A DNA stretch of 64,000 nt from SYFY01 sp031385325 (GTDB lineage: Bacteria; Pseudomonadota; Gammaproteobacteria; Pseudomonadales; Azotimanducaceae), in contig JANNBJ010000013.1 of NCBI GenBank assembly GCA_031385325.1, positions 1 to 64,000 of the forward strand. The letters are read 5' to 3'. The notes under the pieces were generated by a model. The model searched no databases. It had not been told where the DNA came from and worked only from the letters and a program-made list of their open reading frames with translations. Both the position numbers and the translations under genes were made by a program. Of the stretch, positions 43,009-51,307 are shown piece by piece. Position 1 is the first letter of the stretch. The number at the start of each line of letters is the position of its first letter.

Positions 43009-43998
43009 TTAGACGCGGCCATCCCGCAGGTTTCGCGCCATAGCACGTACCGCCGCTTCCGGATTGGCGCGCAAGAACCTGAATGCCTCGCGCCGGACCC
43101 TGGATTTATCGAGCGTCAATCCACACGTGTGCAGTCCAGCAGCATGGAATTCCCAGAAGCCCGGTAACCGCAGATCGAACCAGCTGCGGCCTAGATACTC
43201 GTAGTACAACTGGAGTCGGGCGTCGAGCCTTTGCTGGTAGCGCGGTGCATCGATGAACTCCGGTCCAAACATGGTCAGCAGATGCAGATTCGATGCGAAC
43301 ATCTTGTTATAGGATTTCGTGACCTTGTTGGTGACGGATCCGGCATCTCTCCCGATCACGGTCAGGATCTGAGGCACCACGCCGAAGTCCCAGTCACAGA
43401 GCACCTCGTAAAAAGCCATGACATCGGCATAGAGATATTGTGGCGCAAAAAACGGTTGGCGGTTCCGCACCGCCTCGACGCGAAACAGAAGCCCCGAAGG
43501 AGACAGACAAGGATACGTTTCACCCAGCAGCGTTCGTGCAGCGACCTCTCGTCCGGAATGAACCAGCACAGCGGGATCAAATTCGTTGGATGTCGTCTCC
43601 TCACCCCACTGCAGATGCGAACCGACAATCCCGACGCGGGGGTTGGCCTGCGCCAGCGCCACACCCTTGGCGAGCGCATCGTTGTTCAGCCGATCATCCG
43701 CCTGCAGAAACCTGAAATACACCGAACCCGGCGCAACTTTGCGAAAGCCGACGTTGTGATTGCTGATCACATCCACTGTCTCGGGGTTACGTACCACCCG
43801 AACGCGCTCATCTCTGGCGGCGTAACCGGATGCCAGCGCATGGGTCCCGTCTTTTGAGTGGTTATCAACGATCACCAGACGCCAGTTCGTGTAAGTCTGG
43901 GCGAGAACACAATCCGCAAGACCACGGACATGACGCTCACCGTTGTACAGCGGCGAGACGATGGTGACGAGAGGCTCCAGCGACAAAGGTCTACTCAC
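43009..43998 (-). CDS. Family 2 glycosyltransferase
   Basis: 329 aa GT-A-fold enzyme: VTIVSPLYNGERHV at the start, LVIVDNHSKDGT (nucleotide-sugar site) and FLQADDRL as the metal-binding DxD-like motif. It transfers a sugar in the cytoplasm, probably for a surface glycan. It is alone, not in an obvious polysaccharide cluster. Confidence 0.88.
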   Translation of the reverse strand: MSRPLSLEPLVTIVSPLYNGERHVRGLADCVLAQTYTNWRLVIVDNHSKDGTHALASGYAARDERVRVVRNPETVDVISNHNVGFRKVAPGSVYFRFLQADDRLNNDALAKGVALAQANPRVGIVGSHLQWGEETTSNEFDPAVLVHSGREVAARTLLGETYPCLSPSGLLFRVEAVRNRQPFFAPQYLYADVMAFYEVLCDWDFGVVPQILTVIGRDAGSVTNKVTKSYNKMFASNLHLLTMFGPEFIDAPRYQQRLDARLQLYYEYLGRSWFDLRLPGFWEFHAAGLHTCGLTLDKSRVRREAFRFLRANPEAAVRAMARNLRDGRV

Positions 43999-44096
43999 GC
44001 TATAAATTCAATGGGAACTTTACCACGTGCCAATTGACCGCCTGCCGTTTCCGGCCTTAAGTTGCGACTCCCGTGTTATTGCGAGGAGTCTCAACC

Positions 44097-45272
44097 ATGC
44101 CCTACATCACAGATCGAATCGTCCATGACGCCGATGCCCACATCATGGAAACCGCCGACTGGCTGGCCGGTTTTGCAACCGAAAGCATCAAGCGCCACCT
44201 GCTCGGATTCGACGGCTCCCCTTCAGTTGCTTCAACCGCTGCAGAGCTTGAGAACATCCTGTCGAAACAGAGCGACGCGGCGTATCGCTCCCGCGACGAA
44301 GACGAAATCATGTTGCGCAAGAACTGGGCGGCAACCGGCGCGCTGTTCAAACAGGATCGGCCACGTGCCCTGGATCTGATCGGCGTTTCATCGCAACTGG
44401 TGTTCAACACGTTCATGAACGGCCATCTCGCAACGCTCGAGCGAACATCGAATGATCTGGACCTGATCTACGGCGTCGCGCAGACCCACAATCGGGCCAT
44501 GCAGGATTTCTGCTCAGTCGATCAACGCCTGTTGTCGACGGCTTATGTCCCACTCGCCGACTTCGAACGCAGCAAATCAATCGCAGCAGAAGCCATCAGG
44601 CAGGGCTTCGACAGTCTCCTGGTTCCTTCGCAGTGTCCACGCACACATTCGCCAAGCCATACCAGCCTGTTCCCGATCTGGCGCATGGCAGAAGAAGCGG
44701 GCATCCCGGTGGTGTTCCACGTGGGTGGTGGCGGACAGTTGCTGGATCCAAACTATTTTCGCAACGGCTTGCCAGTGCCGACGGACTTTCATGGTGGCGC
44801 AGAGAACTTCCGCTCCGTCGACTACATGGCCATTCCCACCCCGGTCATGCAGACCCTCGCCACGTTGATCATCGATGGCATCTTTGAATCCCATCCGAAC
44901 CTCATGTTTGGCGTGATCGAACAAGGCGCAGGCTGGATTCCCAGCTGGATACGTTATCTCGACAGCGCGCATGCCGCCTTTCTGCGTACCGAGGTACGAC
45001 TGCAAAAACTCTCGCTGAAACCCTCGGAATATGTGCGGCGGCAGATTCGCGCAACCCCGTATCCGGCCGAAGACGTCGCCTGGATTGCACGTGAAGCCGG
45101 CATCGGGATTCCTCTGTTTTCGTCTGACTTTCCGCATGTGGAAGGTGGCCGCAATCCATTCAAGCGTTTCGAAAGCACGCTGACCGAAGACGATGAGTCC
45201 ACACGTCATCACTTCTATCGGCACAATTTCGAAACCCTGATGGGCAAGCGTGTCACACAGCTTGCTGCCTGA
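44097..45272 (+). CDS. Amidohydrolase-family metal-dependent hydrolase/decarboxylase
   Basis: 391 aa from ATG 44097, preceded by GAGGAG. It has VHDADAHIMET at the start, FHVGGGGQLLDP in the middle, EQGAGWIPSWIRYLDSA, and FSSDFPHVEGG near the end, features of the Amidohydro_2 branch that includes ACMSD-like decarboxylases and aromatic-acid enzymes. Substrate unknown. It is followed by a phosphotransferase gene 41 bp on, probably in one operon. Confidence 0.85.
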   Translation: MPYITDRIVHDADAHIMETADWLAGFATESIKRHLLGFDGSPSVASTAAELENILSKQSDAAYRSRDEDEIMLRKNWAATGALFKQDRPRALDLIGVSSQLVFNTFMNGHLATLERTSNDLDLIYGVAQTHNRAMQDFCSVDQRLLSTAYVPLADFERSKSIAAEAIRQGFDSLLVPSQCPRTHSPSHTSLFPIWRMAEEAGIPVVFHVGGGGQLLDPNYFRNGLPVPTDFHGGAENFRSVDYMAIPTPVMQTLATLIIDGIFESHPNLMFGVIEQGAGWIPSWIRYLDSAHAAFLRTEVRLQKLSLKPSEYVRRQIRATPYPAEDVAWIAREAGIGIPLFSSDFPHVEGGRNPFKRFESTLTEDDESTRHHFYRHNFETLMGKRVTQLAA

Positions 45273-45313
45273 TCGCCCCGGTCACATAGAAAGTAACCCC
45301 CGGAGTCAATGAC

Positions 45314-46342
45314 ATGTCGTTTCCCGCTTCCCCGGACGCTTTGACGCGCGAGTGGCTCTCGTCAGCGCTCGGCTGCACGGTTCGAGGCTTTGAAGTCCAG
45401 CCATTTGGCGCCGGAGCGGGAATCATGGGCCAGGTGACGCGGGTAAAGCTCGACAGTAACCGGCCGGTCGACACGATCATTGCCAAATTTCCATCTCCTG
45501 CCGCGCAGAACCGCGACGTGGCAAGGACTTATGACATGTACGGGAAGGAGGTGCGGTTTTATCAGTCGATCGCAAAAACGTTACCACTGCGCACTCCGCA
45601 GTGTTACTTCGCCGAACATGATGCAGCTACCGAAGACTTCTGCATTCTCATGGAAGACATCAAGGGTTATCGCATCGGTGACCAGGTGGCCGGTTGTACG
45701 CTTGATGAAGCGATCCGTGTGATTGAAGCCATTGCCGCCATGCATGCGCATACCTGGCAGCAACCTGACACCCTGGGCCTGATCTCGCATAACAACCCTG
45801 CACAACGAGACGGCATGGCCGCCGGATTCAACTTTGGCTGGCCCGTGGTGATGGAGAAGTTTCGCGATGTGATTCCTGACTCGGCGTTGATCGCTGGCGA
45901 GAAGATGTCCGCCGCGACGCCGTGGCTTCTGAACGAGATGATGCGTGGACCGGTTTGTCTGAACCACGTTGACATGCGGCTCGACAACATCTTTTTCAGC
46001 GACTCAGCTGTGCTGTTCGTGGATTGGCAGTCTGTGGCCGGATCGTGCCCTGAACATGACCTGGCCTACTTCGTCACGCAGAGTGTGCCACTCGATGTGC
46101 GGCACTCCCATGACCTGCTCGGCCACTACTATCGCAGTCTGATCGCGCACGGCATTGACTACCCGCGCGAACTCTTTGATCGCCGCTATACCATCGCCGC
46201 GCTGTATCTGCTGGATTTTGCGGTGGTCATTGCCGGCACGCTGGACCTTGCGAACGAGCGTGGTCAGAAACTGGGACGCACGCTGCTGGGTGGAAGCCTG
46301 ACTGCACTCGAAGAGTTGAAGGCTTTCGATCTGCTTCGCTGA
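45314..46342 (+). CDS. Phosphotransferase (aminoglycoside/ecdysteroid-kinase-like fold)
   Basis: 342 aa kinase-like fold. ATP-lysine region VDTIIAKFPSP, FCILMEDIKGY in the hinge, catalytic LNHVDMRLDNIFF (His-x-Asp, Asn) and metal-binding FVDWQ are present. It should phosphorylate a small-molecule hydroxyl group; ecdysteroid-kinase-like proteins of this type are often near acyl-CoA dehydrogenase genes. The convergent acyl-CoA dehydrogenase gene ends 33 bp away. Confidence 0.86.
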   Translation: MSFPASPDALTREWLSSALGCTVRGFEVQPFGAGAGIMGQVTRVKLDSNRPVDTIIAKFPSPAAQNRDVARTYDMYGKEVRFYQSIAKTLPLRTPQCYFAEHDAATEDFCILMEDIKGYRIGDQVAGCTLDEAIRVIEAIAAMHAHTWQQPDTLGLISHNNPAQRDGMAAGFNFGWPVVMEKFRDVIPDSALIAGEKMSAATPWLLNEMMRGPVCLNHVDMRLDNIFFSDSAVLFVDWQSVAGSCPEHDLAYFVTQSVPLDVRHSHDLLGHYYRSLIAHGIDYPRELFDRRYTIAALYLLDFAVVIAGTLDLANERGQKLGRTLLGGSLTALEELKAFDLLR

Positions 46343-46374
46343 TTCTCAATCTGGTTTGTTATCCGATCTACGGC

Positions 46375-47529
46375 TCAACTCGCCGCGAACAGTTCCCTGC
46401 CGATCAGCATTCGCCTGACTTCACTGGTGCCGGCGCCAATCTCGTACAGCTTTGCATCCCTGAGCAATCGACCGGCTGGAAAATCATTGGTGTAGCCGTT
46501 GCCACCCAGCGCCTGGATCGCCTCGGATGCCATCCAGGTAGCTTTTTCCGCGGCAAACAGAATGCATGCGGCAGCATCGAATCGTGTGGTCTTGCCGGCG
46601 TCACAGGCTCGCGCCACGGCATAGACGTAACTTCTCGCCGCATTCATGTGGGTGTACATATCGGCAATCTTGCCCTGCATCAACTGGAACTGACCGATCG
46701 GTTGTCCGAACTGCTGTCGATCACGCACATACGGTGTCACCACATCCATGCATGCGCGCATGATGCCCGTCGGTCCGGCGGCGAGGACAACCCGTTCATA
46801 GTCGAGCCCGCTCATCAGGATGCTCACGCCCTGGCCGACTGCGCCGAGGATCTGTGTCTTGTGCACTCGGCAATCCTGGAAGACCAGCTCACACGTGTCA
46901 GAGCCACGCATGCCGAGTTTGTCGAGTTTGGTGTTGGTGGTGAACCCGGGCATCCCTTTGTCGATCAGAAATGCCGTGATACCCCTGCCTTTCAATGCGG
47001 GATCCACGGTTGCGTAGACCACCAGCACATCAGCGCCCGGTCCGTTGGTGATCCACATCTTGTTGCCGTTGAGAACGAAGTGGTCACCATCTTCCGCGGC
47101 GCGAAGTTTCAGGCTCACCACATCCGATCCGGCATTGGGTTCGCTCATCGCCAGTGCACCGAGGAACTGGCCACTGACCAGCCCGGGAAGATAGGCACGC
47201 TTCTGCGGCTCCGTGCCAAACCGACGGATCTGGTTCACACACAGATTCGAGTGCGCACCGTATGACAAGCCAACGGATGCAGAGGCCCGGCTGATCTCTT
47301 CCATCACCACACAATGGGCGAGATAACCGAGATCGACGCCACCGTAGGTTTCCGGCACGGTGATACCAATCAATCCCAGCTCGCCCAGTTTCGGCCACAG
47401 ATCCCGGGGAAACTGGTTGTCGCGGTCAATGGCCGCCGCGCGTGGTGCAATCTCTCGGGCCGCAAACTGCGCAACAGTATCGCGCAGCATGTCCAGGGTT
47501 TCGCCAAGGCCGAAATCAAAGTCGATCAT
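46375..47529 (-). CDS. Isovaleryl-CoA-type acyl-CoA dehydrogenase
   Basis: 384 aa FAD-dependent acyl-CoA dehydrogenase. SVGLSYGAHSNLCVNQI (86-101) and the catalytic glutamate in MSGLDYERVVLAAGP (Glu245) match isovaleryl-CoA dehydrogenases, which oxidise the leucine intermediate isovaleryl-CoA. FAD segments are AMSEPNAGSD and MWITNGP. The other leucine-pathway genes (methylcrotonyl-CoA carboxylase and so on) are not adjacent, so the exact substrate is not fixed. Confidence 0.9.
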   Translation of the reverse strand: MIDFDFGLGETLDMLRDTVAQFAAREIAPRAAAIDRDNQFPRDLWPKLGELGLIGITVPETYGGVDLGYLAHCVVMEEISRASASVGLSYGAHSNLCVNQIRRFGTEPQKRAYLPGLVSGQFLGALAMSEPNAGSDVVSLKLRAAEDGDHFVLNGNKMWITNGPGADVLVVYATVDPALKGRGITAFLIDKGMPGFTTNTKLDKLGMRGSDTCELVFQDCRVHKTQILGAVGQGVSILMSGLDYERVVLAAGPTGIMRACMDVVTPYVRDRQQFGQPIGQFQLMQGKIADMYTHMNAARSYVYAVARACDAGKTTRFDAAACILFAAEKATWMASEAIQALGGNGYTNDFPAGRLLRDAKLYEIGAGTSEVRRMLIGRELFAAS

Positions 47530-47562
47530 GATGTCCGGATACCGGTAGGTGACGGGATGATA

Positions 47563-48078
47563 TCAGCCAAGCACCCGAATGGGGTCGGCGCCGTTCCAGC
47601 CTTCGCTTGCCCCGCGCACCATGGCATAAAAATCGAGCAGGCCCTGGCTGCCCTCATACACTTCGATCATGTGGCCGAGGGTGTCGGTTGCGTCGATAAA
47701 GGCAAACTCGGTTCCCGTTAACGTGTGCGCGATTGTCACCACTTCAAGACCTGTAGTCTGGTAGTGCGCGTACGCTGCCGGCAGTGATTCAACGATGGTC
47801 GCCATATGATGCAGGCCTGACTCACCGGGTGCGTACATGTCACGAAACGGTGAAGGCCCTTCCACATCCTGCTGCACCAGTTCCATCATTACCGATCCCC
47901 ACTGACCGTAGGCGGATGAGTGCACGAAGGGACAATCCTGACCACGATGTACGCCCTTGGACAGTTGTATGCGGTCGAGGATGAAAAAGGGCCCTGCACC
48001 AAACCTTCGAACCGCGTCCAGCGCAGCCCTTCGGATATCCGGCACAAAGTACGCGGTCTGGGCGAGAGGTAATTGCAT
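47563..48078 (-). CDS. VOC (glyoxalase-fold) protein
   Basis: 171 aa. AQTAYFVPDIRRAALDAVRRFGAGPFFI at the start, SGLHHMATIVESL and GHMIEVYE are hallmarks of the vicinal-oxygen-chelate fold, with candidate metal ligands His and Glu. It may be a dioxygenase, epimerase or lyase of a small substrate. GGAGGAG precedes the ATG. It lies 33 bp upstream of the acyl-CoA dehydrogenase gene on the same strand. Confidence 0.85.
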   Translation of the reverse strand: MQLPLAQTAYFVPDIRRAALDAVRRFGAGPFFILDRIQLSKGVHRGQDCPFVHSSAYGQWGSVMMELVQQDVEGPSPFRDMYAPGESGLHHMATIVESLPAAYAHYQTTGLEVVTIAHTLTGTEFAFIDATDTLGHMIEVYEGSQGLLDFYAMVRGASEGWNGADPIRVLG

Positions 48079-48149
48079 GGTCTCCTCCGGTGGGATTCAA
48101 AGTCAGCTATTTGCGCTACATTACCGCGAAACTCAGCAGGGAAATCAGC

Positions 48150-49001
48150 ATGTCGTTACAGGGGAAAACCGCCATCGTTACCGCTGCCGGGCGTGGCATC
48201 GGCAAAGGAATCGCATTGGCTCTGGCCCGAGCCGGGGCTAACGTCGTGGTCAACTCATGGAGCACCGAAACCACTGCTGCTACCACCAGGGAAGTGGAGG
48301 CAGCCGGTGCGCAGGCGCTGGCCTTTCCCGGTGACATCACCAAGCCTGAGGTGATGCTTGCGACAGTAGATGCAGCGCTCAAACGGTTCGGCCACGTGGA
48401 CATCCTCGTCAACAACGTCGGCGCAGGACCAAAGGAAGCCATTACACCCGAGGCAGGCCCACTTGGCGGGGTAGCGGCGCTATGGGATGCCCTGTATGGA
48501 CAGAACCTGAAACCTGCGGTGCTCATGACTGAAGCCGTCCTGCCGCACTTCAAGGCACAACGCAGTGGCAAGATCGTGAACATTTCCTCTATCGCCGGAC
48601 GTGCATCCCTCTCGGACAAAATGCTCGAAACGTTTACGCATCCCTCGTATGGCGCGATGAAGGCCGCGCTGATCAGCTACACCCAGACGATGGCGGAACT
48701 GCTTGGCCCCCTCAATATCAACGTCAATGCCGTCGCGCCAGGCATTGTCTGGACCGATGCCTGGCTTGGCAACGCGAAGCGGGCTGTCAAGACCATTCCG
48801 GAATTCAAGGGTATGGATGCGCGGGTCTGGTTCGAAGGTATCGCACGAGGTGACTACCCGACCATCTTCGATCGAACCCCACTGCGCCGCGAGCAGACGG
48901 TCGACGACATCGGCAATGCCGTGGTCTTCCTTGTTTCAGACAACGCGGTGAATATCACCGGTCAAACGTTGATGGTGGACGGCGGGATGGTGAAAATCTG
49001 A
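48150..49001 (+). CDS. Short-chain dehydrogenase/reductase
   Basis: 283 aa from ATG 48150 with AGGGAA upstream; the frame to 48090 is extension. SDR features are VTAAGRGIGKG, VNNVGAG, a serine in VNISSIAGRAS, the catalytic YGAMKAALISY, and TLMVDGGMVKI at the end. The insert ARVWFEGIARGDYPTIFDRTP near the C-terminus is not typical. Substrate unknown; divergent from the VOC gene. Confidence 0.88.
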   Translation: MSLQGKTAIVTAAGRGIGKGIALALARAGANVVVNSWSTETTAATTREVEAAGAQALAFPGDITKPEVMLATVDAALKRFGHVDILVNNVGAGPKEAITPEAGPLGGVAALWDALYGQNLKPAVLMTEAVLPHFKAQRSGKIVNISSIAGRASLSDKMLETFTHPSYGAMKAALISYTQTMAELLGPLNINVNAVAPGIVWTDAWLGNAKRAVKTIPEFKGMDARVWFEGIARGDYPTIFDRTPLRREQTVDDIGNAVVFLVSDNAVNITGQTLMVDGGMVKI

Positions 49002-49086
49002 GACGGTGCAGCCGACTCTGATGTGCGAAAACCCATTCGCGATCAGCAGGTAACTCCCATCAGGCCGCGCCCGCAATCGCGCCGAC

Positions 49087-49527
49087 TCAGCCGACCGCAA
49101 TGATATTGGGATCCCTGACCTTTGGTTTGCCATCACTGTTGCGAACGGTTTCGGCAACGCGCTTGAAAGGCTCTCGCAGCATGGTCTTCAATGATTCGCT
49201 GGCGCCCACCTTGTCGAGCGCGAGATCCATGCACTTGAGCCACAGATCCCGCTCAACCGGGCCAATGTTGTAAGGTGCGTGAGGCTCGGTCAGACACACG
49301 GTGCCTTTCACCGCGAGGTAGACAGGCGGCCCGCCCATCCATTGGGTGAGGTAGGCAGCCAGCATCCGTTTGACCGAACTCAGATCCTTGGCGTGCATCT
49401 CGCGAATCTTCGCCAGCTCCGGCAGGGCATCCATGACGTCATAAAAAGCACTCGCCAGATTGCGAACGCCCTGGTCACCCATGATCTCGTACGGGGTCTG
49501 GAACTCTTCTGCTGCCTGCTCAGTCAT
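49087..49527 (-). CDS. Group II truncated haemoglobin
   Basis: 146 aa. It has YEIMGDQGVRNLASAFYDVMD, then KRMLAAYLTQWMGGPPVYL and NIGPVERDLWLKCMDLALD, the 2-on-2 globin pattern of the GlbO group. Such globins bind O2 or NO and handle reactive nitrogen or oxygen species. Convergent with the SDR; nothing adjacent points to its partner. Confidence 0.88.
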   Translation of the reverse strand: MTEQAAEEFQTPYEIMGDQGVRNLASAFYDVMDALPELAKIREMHAKDLSSVKRMLAAYLTQWMGGPPVYLAVKGTVCLTEPHAPYNIGPVERDLWLKCMDLALDKVGASESLKTMLREPFKRVAETVRNSDGKPKVRDPNIIAVG

Positions 49528-49578
49528 CGTCTCGCTCGTCTCTCTCGTCTATAGCAGTTGCCTGATGTAAAACTTCTA

Positions 49579-49770
49579 TCAGGGTTTGGTGACCCACTCC
49601 TTGAGCAGTTTGTGAAAGTGCCGGGGGTTGGTTTCGCTGTAGTTGGCGAAAATGACCTCACCCTTCTTCATGGCCTTCAGGCCACGCTGCACTTCAGGCA
49701 TGTTCACCACGTCCTGATTGAAGACCTTTGCAAGCATACCCAATTCCGGTGCATCCACCCAATTGTTTGC
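49579..49770 (-). pseudogene. C-terminal remnant of a Rieske ring-hydroxylating oxygenase
   Basis: The minus-strand frame ending at 49579 reads DAPELGMLAKVFNQDVVN..., then RGLKAMKKGEVIFANYSE and RHFHKLLKEW, the typical end of the catalytic alpha subunit of ring-hydroxylating dioxygenases. No start, Rieske cluster or iron-site residues remain, and upstream the frame is broken; a neighbouring frame reads NYPNMINWVGG. It is a dead fragment. The upstream limit is approximate. Confidence 0.7.
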
Positions 49771-50047
49771 CGCCGACCCAGTTGATCATGTTCGGGTAGT
49801 TGGTCGCCAATATTCGGCTTGCCGACGCAGCCATCCCGGCGACCAATCTTAAGCACACATTACAACCTGTCTCACATTCCAACCGGTCTTGTTGCGCTCC
49901 CGGCGACTGCCGTTGACGATTAGGCATATTCCCTACCCGCCACTATGATCAGCCGACGCTGAACCTGGCTATTTCACACAATCTTCCAGAGACATCAGCA
50001 GACCCTTTCTTCGGACCGCAGTTGATCGGTCGATTTCGAGCAATACG
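49771..50047. other. Gene-free stretch before hicBA
   Basis: Nothing supported: no conserved protein segment, RNA gene or repeat. It presumably holds the hicBA promoter, but no clear -10/-35 pair stands out. Confidence 0.5.
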
Positions 50048-50272
50048 ATGGAACAGATGATCCAGTTGCATATCGAGAAGCTGCCGGAAGGCCTCTATCT
50101 CGCCACCAGCGACGATGTGCAAGGCCTGATTGCGCAAGGCCGCACAATTCAGGAAACCATCGAAATTGCCAGGGACGTGGCAAGACGGTTAATGGAAGCG
50201 CAATCGAATCCCGGCGCCTCACTACGTGAACCCGGTGAAGCGTTTGATTACCCCCTCATCGTCGGTAGCTGA
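50048..50272 (+). CDS. hicB: HicB-like antitoxin
   Basis: 74 aa. MIQLHIEKLPEGLYLATSDD, then VQGLIAQGRTIQETIEIARDVARRLM is the partly degraded RNase-H-like fold of HicB antitoxins. No DNA-binding C-terminal helix-turn-helix is evident in this short form. It is the antitoxin of a type II system, placed before the toxin (reverse of the classic hicAB order), with TGATG overlap to hicA. It can be read from ATG 50048 or 50057; the first is used. Confidence 0.82.
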   Translation: MEQMIQLHIEKLPEGLYLATSDDVQGLIAQGRTIQETIEIARDVARRLMEAQSNPGASLREPGEAFDYPLIVGS

Positions 50273-50517
50273 TGGGTTCGCTCGGCGGGTTCCGATATCG
50301 GGAAATCATTCGCCGCTTGAAGCGCCTCGGATTTACCTTCCACCGGCAGGCCGCCGGCAGTCACGAAATCTGGTTCAACCCTCGGTCGAATCTCTACACC
50401 ACCATACCCAATCATCCTGGCGATAAGCCCGAAGGCACACTGCGCGCCATCTTCAAACAAGCCGGTGTAGAAACCGAGACGTTGCTTCAGAAAAAAGCGG
50501 ATCCACCACGCAGTTGA
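50272..50517 (+). CDS. hicA: HicA-like mRNA-targeting toxin
   Basis: 81 aa double-stranded-RNA-binding-like fold: FRYREIIRRLKRLGFTF, then QAAGSHEIWFNP with the catalytic His31, then TIPNHPGDKPEGTLRAIFKQAG. HicA cleaves mRNA when HicB is lost. It looks intact. A basic C-terminus (QKKADPPRS) follows. Coupled to hicB by TGATG. It lies next to the Rhs cluster in a gene-poor accessory region. Confidence 0.88.
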   Translation: MGSLGGFRYREIIRRLKRLGFTFHRQAAGSHEIWFNPRSNLYTTIPNHPGDKPEGTLRAIFKQAGVETETLLQKKADPPRS

Positions 50518-50716
50518 ATGCGGGAGCGAGAAACCAGCAAGACGCCGGCAGATACGCCAGATACTTCGTCGTCGGGCGCATCACCGACTTCAGCTCGTCG
50601 GGGCAATGGCGAAGCCGATCTGTTGGGAAGTTGGCGCTTTTCTCTGCGAGCTTTGGCACACAAATTACCGGATATATGTCTGGACGCTGAGAAGCTCCGA
50701 GGGGTGTCCTCGTAGT

Positions 50717-51307
50717 TCAACCGGAGCGAATCTTTTCCCCATAGTTTCTCTGTATCGCGTCATCCCAAGGGATCACCATTCGCCACATTTCAAAATCTTC
50801 AATGGATATCTGGATTTGAGTCTTGCTTGATTTCGCTTCACTCGAACCATACTCGTTGAGGCGAATGTGTTCCCAGCCAATCTGAACACTGTCCTCTTCC
50901 AGCCCCCCAAAGGCAATTCTCAGACCTCGCTTGTCCGCTCTAATCAGCATCGGCACATTGTCACCATCAACGACGCCAATTCCTTGGGTTGTTGAATGTT
51001 CGGCGCTTCGCTTCCAGTTCTCTACTTTGTAGCGCCGCAATAACTTTGTGTTTACGTCAATTAATTTTGGGCTCAGTGATTGTGTCCGGTCATTCATCTT
51101 TGAGTACTCGCGAAAGGTGATGGCCGCTGCGCCCAAGGAATAAGGCGTTAGAAGTAAGAGAACCGCAGGCCAGTGAAACCAAAACAAAACGCCGACTAGC
51201 GTAAAACCAACAGCAACTGGCACGAAAAAAAACCAGAAAAGGCAGTACGCGATATTCCAACTTTTCGTATATTGATTTCGGTACATCAGCAACAGCTCAT
51301 CGATCAA
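50717..51307 (-). CDS. Two-helix membrane protein, putative immunity protein of the Rhs cluster
   Basis: 196 aa. Two hydrophobic segments near residues 20-62 (AYCLFWFFFVPVAVGFTLVGV and the next) are followed by a soluble C-terminal part. I recognise no family. It overlaps the 3' end of the Rhs gene by ATGA on the same strand, exactly where an immunity gene is expected after a polymorphic toxin. Composition looks more AT-rich than the Rhs core, as usual for toxin/immunity tips acquired separately. Immunity function is inference. Confidence 0.6.
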   Translation of the reverse strand: MIDELLLMYRNQYTKSWNIAYCLFWFFFVPVAVGFTLVGVLFWFHWPAVLLLLTPYSLGAAAITFREYSKMNDRTQSLSPKLIDVNTKLLRRYKVENWKRSAEHSTTQGIGVVDGDNVPMLIRADKRGLRIAFGGLEEDSVQIGWEHIRLNEYGSSEAKSSKTQIQISIEDFEMWRMVIPWDDAIQRNYGEKIRSG

